From assembly GCA_963978895.1 (NCBI GenBank), contig OZ022238.1:18914871-18978870 (forward strand): a stretch of DNA of 64,000 nucleotides. Reading direction: 5' to 3'. The stretch is from Erpobdella octoculata. Taxonomy: Eukaryota > Annelida > Clitellata > Hirudinida > Erpobdellidae. This document shows positions 31,301 to 41,193 of the stretch, piece by piece. Position numbers and translations under genes: made by a program. The stretch's first letter is position 1, and the number at the start of each line of letters is the position of its first letter. The notes beneath the pieces are model-generated. The model worked only from the letters and a program-made list of their open reading frames with translations. It did not search any database and was not told where the DNA came from.

Positions 31301-34300
31301 AAAGAAATGCGAATCAATTTAAAGGAAATACGAACCAATTTAAAAGAAATACGAATCAATTTAAAGAAATACGAATCAATTTAAATGAAATACGAATCAA
31401 TTTAAAAGAAATATGAATCAATTTAAAAGAAATAAAAATAATTTTAAAATGAAAGCCTAAAAATTTGTTTTTAACAAAAATATATACGAATATTTATATT
31501 TTCTATAATACACGCTCCGTTGAGTATTACCGCTTATTTAATAAAAGTGGCAGTAGTGAGAAGCGCTGAGAACAGCTAAAAAAAATGTAGCGGCTCTACC
31601 ATCAACGATCTTGCCAGCCAGTAGCGCCGCTACCTCTACCTTAAAAATAGCGCCGCTACAACAATAGCGGTAGCGCGGAGTTACCGCTCTTAACAACCCT
31701 GCTCATACCTTCTGGATTGTTGATTCATATATATTGTTTCATAGTTCTTGTTATGTAAAACCTTATTGTAAAGTTGAGGTAGTTCAAAAGCATCTGGTAC
31801 AAGAAAGTACTTTTAAATTGATTCGTATTTCTTTTAAATTGATTCGTATTTCTTTTAAATTGATTCACATTTCTTTTAAATTGATTCGTAATTCTTTTAA
31901 ATTGATCCAGAAACGGTGTAGATGTGACTAGGCTGCATGCAAGGGTGGTAGCAGTCTCAGTTGAGAGTAGAGGGTGTACGTGTTTCAGGGCCTGTATAAT
32001 AATTTTTAATTTGTTAGACACATTCACATGAAAGCTTGTAACTTGAATGTTTCTTAGTACTGAATTCAATATGTTTTAGTATTTTAAAATTCTCTTATAT
32101 ATTAACCATTTTGTATGTAATAAAGAATTTTAGGTAAAAAGTGTGTGGATGATATATATTTGCACATTAATAATAAGTGTGTGGCTGATAACTTATTTTA
32201 AATATATCTATTTTGACAGCAAGATTGTCCTGGTTTTCCTGAACTAGAAGAGCTCAGTTTTTCTTATTTAGATAATCTTCATGATGGAAGCAACTTCTTA
32301 TACAAGTAGGGTTTTTATACTTTCAAAAATATCATTAGATTAGATTCTTTCTGTCTAAATAGTACTTGACTAAGTTTATTATTGAATTTATTTAAAAAGT
32401 TATTTTTATGCTTATTGATTGAATAGTTAATGGATTATTTATAAAGTTTTTCTGGATTTAAATTTTTTTTAATTTTAAAAAATGCAAGTTTGCTTCACAA
32501 GTCAGAAAGACTAAAAGTACTGGATGTAAGAAAGTTAGTAAATGTTTCCTTTGACTGTCTTGGCTCGATTGGTTCTGATGTCGTGAGCCAATTGTATCTC
32601 TGCAAGCCAATGTCGTCGGAAGCTGTGTGTGGAATGTTAAAAAGGGTGTGTTTTCATTGAACATTTTTTTAGTTTTTATAAATAGTTTATGTGTCAGCTC
32701 TATGCAGATGTTTTTATAGAACAACGCAAAGATTAAATATCGTGGCAATATGTTTGTGTAGTTAGAATGTTAAAATGTTTTATAGGTTACATAATAGACT
32801 TGTTCATGTTTTCAAATAAGTGTTATTAATTTTTTAATATTAGTGGTCAAAAACGCTGATTGAAGTAGACATATCTGACATGACATTTTCATCACAAGAA
32901 CTTAATGACATCCTGGATATTTTTGTCAATGAGAGCCAGTCTGTGCTGGAAGGTTTGAATCTCAGAGCAACGGCTGTCTCGCCGGAAGCCATTGTGTAAG
33001 TAACATGTTTTTAGGTGGTTTACTGTTTTGATCAAATATTTTATGAACATTTATTTCATGACATGTGATGAAAGCTGAACGTGCTTGATGATTGCTCATA
33101 ATAATTATCTAACAAGCATTTTATGTATGGTAATAATAATTATCTAACAAGCATTTTATGTATGGTAATAATAATTATCTAACAAGTATTTTATGTATGG
33201 TAATGACGTCGCTGAAGTTAGCAACGGTAGCTAACTTTGCCTGCATTATATAAGGAAATTTCAAAGTTGATGCATTTTATTTTTTTTAAATATATTTGAA
33301 TAGGAAATTAAAAAACAAAATGATCTATACTATTTTCAACTAAATGCATCAATTATTAACGGAGTTATATGGTAAAAACTATTGCGATTAAATCGGTCTC
33401 TATTTACAATTTACTCGCTAGGCTACTCAAAATCCGTTGCTTACTCTTCACACATTTTATATAGAAAATTCAAAGTTGATGCATTTTAAAATTTTTTTAC
33501 ATATTTTAATAGTTATTTCAAAAACAAATCAATCTGTCCATGTCTCATCAAAATATCTAAAAATTTAACAGAGTAATTCAGTAAAAACTGTTCGACAAAA
33601 TCTGTTGCTAACTATCAGTAACGTGCCGCCAACTTTTACTAAGTATTACACTTTATTGAAGAAGTTAGAGAAGTACTTTTATTAAACATAAACACGAACA
33701 GCAAGAGTCTTTCAGCGAGGAAGACGAAGAGAGGCAAGAGAGCAAGAGGCAAGAGAGGGAAAAGCTATCGTCACTACCTTATATAGGAAAAAACCCACGA
33801 AACGATAAACCAATATAAACAAGTACTAAACATATTAATAGCTCCTTAAATCTCGATCGCGAAGACATCAGATTTTCACTACTTATAAACATATATATAA
33901 ACTATAATCCACGAGATTTATTTAATTAATTAATCAGTAGATTGCTCAATATATTAAAAAATATACACCCCTATTAATTGCGGGAAACAACACGCGCTCT
34001 GATTGGCTCGTTAACACAAAGGATTACAAAGGATTCGACGTGGCCCATAGAAGATACTAAATAATTTATACAATCTATTTTAAATTATTTGAATTATTGC
34101 ATTAATAATATACTAGGAATACAATAAAATAAAATAACAAGGAGGGGGGGGGGGTCCAGCACTGACACTAACTCTTCACGCATTTTATACAGAAAATTCA
34201 AAGTTGACGCATTTTAATAAAATCGAACAATTGGTGCATGAGCGTACTCATGATCGTGGCTACACTCTCGACGTCGTCATTGTCCGTATGCCCGATACAC

Positions 34301-36349
34301 TCACCTCTAATCTTCATACAGCTCCACCATCTTTATCTGACCACTCAATCATCAAATTCGAACTTAACCATCAACCTCAACCATTAATCTTTGAGACTGT
34401 TGAGCGTCGATCTTTTGCTCAATTTAATATGTCAGCCATCCAGGATGATCTCCTTGCTTCCGAACATTGTTGACATACGTGATTCGACAAAAACTTTGAG
34501 CCGCCTGATTTCGCAATCAATGCACCGTTTCCTCCTGGTTTTGATGCTTTTGAAAAGGTGACTCCTGATGATGTGACTAAACTACTCATCGATTCCACTA
34601 CAAAGCAGTGCGAGTTTGATTACGCTCCTGTGCATCTACTAAAAACCATGCGCATCACTTTTGCTCCAATTCTTGCAATGTTAATAAACTCCTCACTTTC
34701 CCAGACTAATCTGCCTGAACCTCACAAACGTGCCATCATTCGCCAACTACTAAAAAAACCTGGCCTTGATCCCTCTGACCCTGCCAACTACCGCCCTATT
34801 TCTACCTTATTGTTTGTTTCTAAACTAGTGGAACGAGTCGTCCACCGTCAACTTTCTAACTATGTTGAAATACATAAACTACTTCCTCCTACTCAATCTG
34901 GATTCAGACATCATCACTCCACAGAAACAGCTGTGGTTAAAGTTTATAACGACATTGTCCTTGCCCTTGATTCCTGATTCATAACCGCTCTCTTAATGCT
35001 TGACTTTAGTGATGCTTTCGACTGTGTCGATTATGCCATTCTTTTTTCAATCCTTGAATTACAGTTTGGTATAACTTCTGCCGCTCTTCAGTGGTTAATC
35101 TCTTTTCTCTCTAATCGTTCTCATAAGGTTCGTCTTGGTGAGCAAACCTCCAAAAAATACGATGTTTCTTTCGGTGTTCCCCATGGTTCAATCCTTGGAC
35201 CCCTTTTTTTCATTCTCTACACTTCTTATATTGTCAACATCGCCTCACGATACGAAGTTCTTATTCACCTCTATGCTGATGACACCCAGCTACATATTCA
35301 ACTTGCCACACAAGACATCTGCCTCGCTAAAACAAAGCTTGCAAACTGTTTCGTTGAAATTCAAAAATGGTGCTCAGCCATGCGCCTGAAGCTGAATACT
35401 TCTAAAACAGAACTCATCTGGTTTGATCAAAGGCCTCAGCCCATATCCATTAGTTCAGGCTCTATTAATATCGGTGACTGCACGATCTTGTCTTCAAATG
35501 TTGTTCGTGATCTCGGAGTGTATCTTGACTCTTGCTTGTCAATGACCCACCATATCTCCGCCATTACAAGGGCCTGCTACTTCCATCTACGCCGAATCCG
35601 TCAAGTGAAGCGCTGCCTTAACGAGCAGTGCATTCGTATCTTAGTCCAGGCTTTTGTCACCTCAAGAGTAGACTACTGCAATTAGTGCTGACAGGTCTAC
35701 CATCATTCTGTACTCCATGCGGCCGCTCGGCTTGTCAAAGATCTCGGTCCCCGAGACCACATCACCCCAACTTTACGTCAACTTCATTGGCTACCTATCC
35801 CTGCTAGAATAAATTTTAAAATATGCCTCTTAATGTTTAACATATTCACCGGATCTTCTCCCTCCTATTTGTCATCCCTCGTTTCGCCATGCTCGTCGCT
35901 CCCTGCAAGACGGCATCTTCGTTCTACTAGCAGGGACGACTTCGTCTCTGTCCGGTCTCGTCTCCAATTTGGAAACAGAGCTTTTGCCATCTCGGGTCCA
36001 ACTTACTGGAACAGCTTGCCTGTACATATTCGCCAATCTAAAGACACTAACCAATTTAAAACTAGATTAAAAACTTATCTCTTTAGTAAGTTCTTTGATT
36101 AGGAGATATTGTTGAACTGCGCGCTTTTGCGAAAGACTTTTTTTAAAAGGGCGCGTTATAAATTTTACTTTGTATTGTATTGTATTGTGATTTTTTATTT
36201 TCAGACATCTCCTTAATGGTTGTCCGAACTTGAAAAAATTAGATCTCACCTCTTGTAGGGGACTGCCAAGAGGTATAAAAAAAGTTCATGAAGTGATGAT
36301 GATGTCCAGTCTACAAGGTGCATTAGTCAAATACCTCAGTGGTGTCTGA
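25311..36349 (+). CDS. FBXL6: F-box and leucine-rich repeat protein 6
   Basis: Thirteen exons: 25311-25438, 26202-26257, 26475-26610, 28042-28097, 28205-28304, 28435-28621, 28776-28901, 29149-29277, 30093-30233, 32220-32305, 32489-32645, 32844-32995 and 36205-36349. All phases join to 532 residues (human about 539). FBXL proteins are the substrate-choosing subunits of SCF ubiquitin ligases, with the F-box binding SKP1. The F-box begins at about residue 130 (WGYMIPVNVLFNIFEFL) and includes GVCRLWREVG. Leucine-rich repeats follow; FPELEELSFSYL, LDVRK, LEGLNLRATAVSPEAIV and LLNGCPNLKKLDLTSCRGLPRGIKK match human FBXL6 closely. The N-terminal 125 residues are a basic-acidic extension built from a duplicated exon pair. 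The donor of exon 9 (GTCTCT) is weak. An upstream exon cannot be excluded. Confidence 0.92.
25960..26136 (+). mobile_element. Helitron-like element end, family 1
   Basis: Hairpin CCTTCATTTTTGATGGG, then CTATCT and CTTG, T at 26109-26136; the terminal CTAG has become CTTG. Upstream words (GTGCGTGCAGGCATGTAATA, then CACTGTCAGTCCT) recur at about 39005-39065, suggesting a shared body. Lies in FBXL6 intron 1. Confidence 0.5.
26740..26910 (+). repeat. Dispersed repeat, SINE-like, in FBXL6 intron 3
   Basis: Same family as 19990-20160 and 44120-44292: TTTATAGTCCTTTACACCAA, GTACTTCCTGTCGCGG, AGGCTTGGGACTGGCTCGCA. A stretch of about 40 bases before it recurs near 18250 (TTGTTTGAAAGTTT, CTGTCC). Confidence 0.6.
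27084..27286. mobile_element. Fold-back MITE copy, cut by a hAT element
   Basis: Second copy of the 18539-18820 fold-back. Left arm about 27084-27195, right arm from 27239 to 27286, where the hAT element at 27287 interrupts it inside AATATTATT. Confidence 0.7.
27287..27762. mobile_element. Non-autonomous hAT element, 476 bases, in FBXL6 intron 3
   Basis: The left end TAGGACTGTGCCGGTAT is matched by ATACCGGCACAGCCCTA at the right. The 8-base duplication is ATTATTGC (27279-27286) against ATTATTAC (27763-27770), 7 of 8. Subterminal regions repeat ACCGGTACxxCCGG words. No coding sequence. Confidence 0.85.
29774..29890 (-). mobile_element. Helitron-like 3' end, family 2, with pyrimidine tract
   Basis: On the reverse strand a hairpin CCAGGACAATGCCAGG is followed by TAACTCAC and CTAG, then T. 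Next to it on the forward strand comes AGAGGTTTTTCTC and a run of about 70 bases of C and T (29810-29890). Other copies: 45487-45625, 50861-51010, 52458-52610 and 56607-56935. In FBXL6 intron 8. Confidence 0.6.
31259..31918. mobile_element. TA-inserted MITE with tandem-repeat arms
   Basis: The left end CACCTTTTCTGGATCAATTT is matched by the complement of AAATTGATCCAGAAACGGTG at the right, with TA on both sides (31257-31258, 31919-31920). Each arm is a tandem array of AATCAATTTAAAAGAAATAC units (31277-31440 and 31806-31905, inverse). Near its middle a hAT-like end (ACCGCTCTTAACAACCCTG to 31701) is nested. The host site is a LINE reading frame that is restored on removal, proving the borders. 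Confidence 0.85.
31500..31701 (-). mobile_element. Partial hAT-like element with CAGGGTTGTTAAGAGCGGTA end
   Basis: The reverse strand begins CAGGGTTGTTAAGAGCGGTA at 31701, followed by a GCGGTAGCG- and GCGGCGCTA-rich segment. The same end occurs at 44787-44890 (+). CAGGG ends are typical of hAT. The other end was not found, so it is truncated. Confidence 0.5.
33096..33204. repeat. 35-base tandem repeat, three units
   Basis: The words ATAATTATCTAACAAGCATT recur at 33101, 33136 and 33171, with only one difference (AAGTATT in the last). Lies in FBXL6 intron 12. Confidence 0.85.
33226..33612 (+). repeat. Direct repeat, unit about 215 bases, third copy split
   Basis: TTCAAAGTTGATGCATTTTA words recur near 33260, 33470 and, past the solo LTR, 34197. 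Each is preceded by a TTGCTAACT or TTGCTTACTCTTCACxCATT word. The third copy is interrupted by the solo LTR at 33613-34167. Confidence 0.65.
33613..34167 (+). mobile_element. Solo LTR
   Basis: A 555-base segment beginning TATCAGTAACGTGCC (probably from TGTCAGT) and ending CAGCACTGACA, flanked by perfect 5-base duplications CTAAC (33608-33612 and 34168-34172). AATAAAATAAAATAA near 34120 may be its polyadenylation signal. A run of G is at 34147-34154. No internal coding region remains, so the element was lost by recombination between its LTRs. Superfamily not determined. Confidence 0.75.
34204..36195 (+). pseudogene. CR1/L2-like LINE, 5'-truncated, with reverse transcriptase
   Basis: Pieces in order: endonuclease C-terminus at 34204-34473 (HDRGYTLDVVIV and PSLSDHSIIKFEL), then a deleted stretch, RT at 34558-34977 (PANYRPISTLLFVSKLVERVV, QSGFRHHHSTETA), RT at 34996-35685 (DFSDAFDCVDYAIL, FGVPHGSILGPLFFILY, YADDTQLH, LNTSKTE), and the tail at 35690-36102 (LHWLPIPARINFK, then WNSLPVHIRQSKD). 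The 3' end is a TTGTATTGTATTGTATTG microsatellite, typical of L2/CR1. Stops at 34474 and 34975 and the loss of a catalytic stretch make it inactive. It ends about 10 bases before the last FBXL6 exon. Confidence 0.85.
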
Positions 36350-37543
36350 TAGATGAATGTGTGTCAGTGTATGTGAGTGGCTGTGTTAAGATTTTTAATG
36401 AAGAGAAGTGATTCACTTGTGACTCAATTGCATATTTAGTTGCAGAAATGTAATTACTTTCTAAGGTGCATTTAGTGAGGTGATTCTGCTACAGAAGCTC
36501 CAGTCAAACTATTTTTGAGAATTTTTGTTACTTGCGTGTTTCTGTGTATTTTATGTTGGAATGTAGATTTAATGACTAGTGTTACCAATATGTCACCAGA
36601 ATTTAGCTAGGAAACTGTTCTTAATGGGAAGTTGTTCATAAAAGTCCATGACAACAATAGAGAATTTTAGAGTTTAGAACATGAAAGCATAATTATTTTA
36701 TTAATTGTGTATGTCTCAGATTTTATTACGAATCCATTGTTACTGGTTTTGTGTTGTCATGTTCTCAGGTTTTTATCTTTCTTTATTAATCTCAGGAAGA
36801 CAGGTCTAGTCAGATAATTTTTAATATTGCTTGTAGTATTTTTTATTCTCCAAATATCTTGCACTGTATGTTTTTTATTCATCAAATTTGTTGCTCACTG
36901 GTTTATCTTGTTAATTTTCATAGGTTTTTTTAATTTAAAATAAAATTCTTTTAATTTATAATTTTCACAAAATAGTTGGAGTGAGGGATGGGGAGGAGTT
37001 TGAAGATTACGGGCCAGCGTCGGAATTTTTTCCACATCCGGTCCTGGCTTGTAGCAGCAAAACCTCCACGCCACCATCGATGCCGGCATTCGGCCAACAT
37101 TTTTCCGTAAAATTTTGCTATCTGGGCTGGAAGTCTACTAGAAACTTTGTGAAGAGTTGTCATACTTGCTCATAAATATATATATTTGGTCCAAGAAGTT
37201 ATGCAATAAGACCCAAAAGAGATTTTTTTACCATACAATTAGAAAAATTATAATGTTTTTTAAATTTTCTTTATTTTTTCTCTTCTCCATACCAATTTTC
37301 ATTCAAATTGGTCCAGTGGTCTAGATTTTTATATAAAAAAAAACAGACAAACAGTTTTTTGATATATAGGCCTACTATATATAGAGATTGATTTAATAAC
37401 AAAACTAGCAGAATATGTCATAATTTTTAGATATATAAAAATTGAAAATAAATGTTAGTCCAATTTGAGTCTAAAAATCATTTTTTTGAAAGATTCTATA
37501 GCTTAAAATCTATCATTCGATTCTCAAATCTTCATTTTATTGT
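36350..37543. other. Intergenic, 3' side of FBXL6
   Basis: Includes the FBXL6 3' untranslated region. At 36960-37170 a GC-richer block in reverse frame reads AECRHRWWRGGFAATS, of unknown origin. At 37260-37395 the words CATTCAAATTGGTCCAGTGG, ACAGACAAACAG and CCTACTATATATAGAG look like a transposon 3' end. No gene is supported. Confidence 0.35.
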
Positions 37544-38385
37544 TCATTTGCCTGACGCTGAATGTAGGTTACTGTAGCACTTTCTATCTAAAAGAAAGTT
37601 AGTAGCACTAGCTTTTGGTTTCAGCGCTTCTTTTGTAACCTTGAAAGCCTTTTGATGGGTCCAGCATTTTGGGTTTGTTCCAGTGTCCCAGTCAACTGCG
37701 GCACAATTTGGCGATTCGAGGCAGTGGTTCAGACACTTTATGATGTTTATATCTTCGGCGTACTGATCGAGACCTTCGTCGGTGTAATGATATTTAGAGG
37801 TTACGCTCCAGCAGTTCAAATCTGTAAATTAAAAATTCATTTATATTCTCCATTTTTTTAAAGAGAAAAAAGTTTCTTTTTGTATGCAATAACAAATTGG
37901 ATACATTACCAGTGTTAACTTCATTTTAGACCAACGCTATTGACGGATCAAAAGCAAGTGTTTTAGCGATTTACCTGCGCCGCTAATCAAAAATAAACAA
38001 TTTCGATCCAATAGAAAGTTTGTGACGGTTTCCTTTGGCTCCAAAGGCCTGTCTGCTGGGTTAAAATGTTCCACTTGAACCCAACATTTAGGGTTTGTGT
38101 TCGTGTCCCAATCGACTGCAGAACAAGTTGCCATGCTTTTGCAGTGATTAAGGCAGGACTCTTGGGTGTCCAATTTCGCTGGTTGAAGACCCGGGATGTG
38201 ATACTTCGGCGTGGCGGTCCAGCAAAAATAATCTGATGATTTTAACATTTATTAATTTGAGAAATGAAATTGCGCCAAAAACAACATTAAAATTAGTTTG
38301 ACTGTTCAACTCAGCTATAAATTTAACCTGCTTCACTTGCTATTGCTACTGAAGCAGTAAAGAGGAACAAGATAGCGGACAGCAT
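37544..38385 (-). CDS. Secreted protein with two PAN/apple-like repeats
   Basis: Three exons on the reverse strand: 38385-38328, 38232-37975 and 37821-37544, all phase 1, giving 197 residues. Exon 1 encodes a signal peptide starting MLSAILFLFTASVAIA. Exons 2 and 3 each encode one copy of an 86- to 92-residue repeat: CWTATPKYH or CWSVTSKYHY, CLNHC, CSAVDWDTNTNPKCW or CAAVDWDTGTNPKCW, then TNFLLDR and a final cysteine. Six cysteines per repeat and the CxxxC pair near the middle suggest PAN/apple-type modules, which bind proteins or sugars outside cells. That fold call is an inference. Each exon encodes one module with symmetrical phases, as in exon-shuffled modules. There is no transmembrane segment or GPI signal. 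Confidence 0.78.
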
Positions 38386-40437
38386 TGCCGACTCGTTTTA
38401 TCACTTGATCTGATTAAACCACAAAAAATTTGAGCTCATACGCCAATTGCAGTTGAGACAGAGCGTCATATATAGCACAATGGATTTGATTTAGACACCT
38501 GTTGTTTTGCAAATTATTTGCTAATTATCATATTGCTTTTTCACGGCTACAGATGTTGCTGTTGTTTGTTCTTCAACGCAGGTCATAAAATTATTGAAAA
38601 CATCAATTACGAAAACATTTTTCAACTTCGAATAACATGGAAGTTTGTGACCAAAGAAGACAAACTAGTTTCGCTTTCTCCTATAGCTATGTAATAGGCA
38701 TATGATATCAATTTGGCGTTACTCGGCAGTCAGCAGGGTCAGCTGTTGATAAAATCAAGGATACACAACCTACTCTAGTGGGCTTAAATTGGTTCAAACA
38801 AGTTCGTCATAGTTACATCAAGATATGTATAAATATGATATAGCTACTGACGCTAATGTAGTTTGTTGTTTGTTACATCAATTAATTCACAATCATGGTA
38901 TATCATAATAAACATCAGTAATAAAAATTAGGGCCAAATGATTATTTTTTATTAAATTGTTTATCCAGTTGTTATATCAAAATATCCATGGATAAAAGCA
39001 ACGAGTGCATGCAGGTGTGTAGGTAATAAAAGTTATTTCGCGATTGTGCGCTGTCAGTCCTGAAGAACATAAATGTTTTTACCTAAGATTATTATTACAA
39101 GTGTTTTTATTGGCCGATTACATATAACATTATGCTGTATTTATTGCTAAAAAGAAAACATTTCAAGATATTGGACAGAGCTCTTCACATGGGCGTATCC
39201 AGCTCTCAGTAGAAGGGGGGTTACGTTTTGAATTTTATCTTGAGCTTATGGTACAATAAATGAGAAATATATAATAACGCAAATTTCATTCTAGAATTAT
39301 AGCTATAATTATTTAATATTTAATTCAAAAATGAAATTAAATGAGAAACTGTTTATATAGTTAATATAAAAAATTCAAATAAAATATGGCGCCAATCAGC
39401 GCATCAGCGTGTGCAGACCAACAAGTTTCACTCAGCCGCTTTGGAACAGTGCATAATCCTTCAGTAGCTTTCAAATTGTGACACACTTGAACTCACGAAC
39501 TTAGCAATCATCGTCCACAATGTAGTTTTTGGAATATTATACTTGCATAATAATTTTTTTCTTGTAAAATATTGAGGCCCCCATGCTCTGAGACCCCGCC
39601 ACTGGTTGTAGCAAACAGACCATACATTGATTGATCGAAAAAAATGTTGAAAGCACAACACTTTAGGAGAGTTATAGGACAGTTATTTTCATGGTTCCCC
39701 CAATAAGCAGTTCACTCCTCCGTTTTTTAATTTCTCTAAGCATCAAAAACTCAAAAAATGCGTGAGATTGTGTTTCAACCTTATTTGGAAGCTGATATAG
39801 GTACTATCCCTTGCTACATCGAACCAAGAACCAAAATTATGAAAGCTATTAAATTATGTAGCTGCCTCATTTTTTTAAATTTCTACGCTTTTTAAAATCA
39901 CCTTGAACATTATAAGAGGCATGGAAATATTTGTCAATAATAGTAGTTATAATCTGAGATTTCCAACCAGATTCAAGCAGGGGCGCAACCAGACAAATGG
40001 TGGGGGCGGCTCAAGTTTGAAAATATATATATAAGAAGTAAATTTCAAACATTTCCAAGAACCTGTATTTACTTTTGTTTCCACCTGCCTGTTACAACCA
40101 AATTTGGATGGCTGTTCAACATCAGCATTGTGTTTTCTGTCAGCCCTGATCATCAGCCGTGATTAAAGCCGTGGTTAAAAGCCCTCGCCTGCCGGTGTCT
40201 TTCTCATCTGATTGCACCATGTTTTTAGCTTTTGCCAGGACGTATGTTCTTATATTTGACTCTGTGAACGAATGGCTGTTTTTTATTCAATTGTTTTTTG
40301 TATTGTTTTGCTATACGTTTGTTTGAATTGTTCCTGGATTGAAGTGTTATTCAATTTTGTGTGGAGTTTTCTTCAGCAGACGTAGTTTTGCCTTATAAAT
40401 TATTTTGTTTTTTTTATTAAAAGTATATATATATATA

Positions 40438-40524
<87 letters not shown>

Positions 40525-41193
40525 TTTTAATAAAAAAACCAAAATAATTTATAAAGCAAAACAACGTTTGCTGGGTTTTAAAAAATTCGGCCTGGATCGC
40601 TTTATTTCGAAGAATATACAATGCGTAATCTGTTTGTATTTAAACGAGTCGGCGGTGGGTAAAATGCAGACCGCGGACTTATAATTAAATAAATGTTAAC
40701 GAAAATTTTTTATTTTATTTATTACTAATTTCATATTAATACATATTTACAACTAAAATTGAACCTAATACGTTGTTTACTGAATTTTGGTTATTTATTT
40801 TTAATAGTTAAATAGTTTCGGGGTGCGTAATAAATATTTTTGTTTTGACTTGAAGGGTTTTTTTAATTTTTTATCAATAAATATTGAAAACTTGGTTCAA
40901 TGTTTATTTTTGTTTACTCTAGTGACAAAACCAAATCCCATTTTAATTAGAGGGTCAAATCTGAGACACCATTGTGTGGTTCGCTTGCTCTGCTTATAGT
41001 GGACTGATGTATTGGTTGCGTCAACCAACAACTCAAGTCGGTACCCAACGAATTCGAACTGCTCAAGATCAAAACGGCATCGAAGATCAACTCCAGGAAA
41101 AAGGATACATTTCACGGACAAAACTCACTTTGGAAATAAAGCCAGATTGATTTGTATATTTGCTTAGTTTTGTGGATTAATTTTTTTTAGGAT
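38386..41193. other. Intergenic, repeats only
   Basis: No gene recognised. Contents: the upstream region of the PAN gene to about 38900; a fragment sharing GTGCATGCAGGTGTGTAGGT and GCGCTGTCAGTCCT with 25980-26045 (about 39005-39065); a GGGCGTATCCAG dispersed word at 39191; the large (AT)n palindrome at 40370-40580; and AT-rich sequence to 41193. Confidence 0.4.
40370..40580. repeat. Palindrome with a long (AT)n centre
   Basis: The arms 40370-40430 and 40521-40580 are inverted copies: CAGCAGACG and TTTTGCCTTATAAATTATTT on the left against AAATAATTTATAAAGCAAAA and CGTTTGCTG on the right. Between them lies an alternating AT run of about 85 bases (40438-40523). It would form a cruciform readily. 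Confidence 0.85.

Larger units (their letters stand above)
30955..32069 (-). pseudogene. CR1/L2-like LINE 3' ORF2 remnant, interrupted
   Basis: The reverse-strand frames read the tail of a CR1/L2-type ORF2: LLSTETATTLACSLVTS at about 31925-31985, and after the insert RLEYCNFLLCG, LSKLQRVQNQLAK, LHWLPIEYRIIFKISLLTYK down to 30955. The region after the reverse transcriptase matches CR1/L2 ORF2. Removing the 660-base insert at 31259-31918 and one TA joins the two halves in frame. In FBXL6 intron 9. Confidence 0.8.

Noticed and set aside
33096..33204. Possible CRISPR-like array
   Set aside because: Units are contiguous 35-base tandem repeats without spacers, in an intron of an animal gene.
36951..37163. 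Reverse-strand ORF with AECRHRWWRGGF
   Set aside because: No recognised family, no splice support; likely a repeat fragment.
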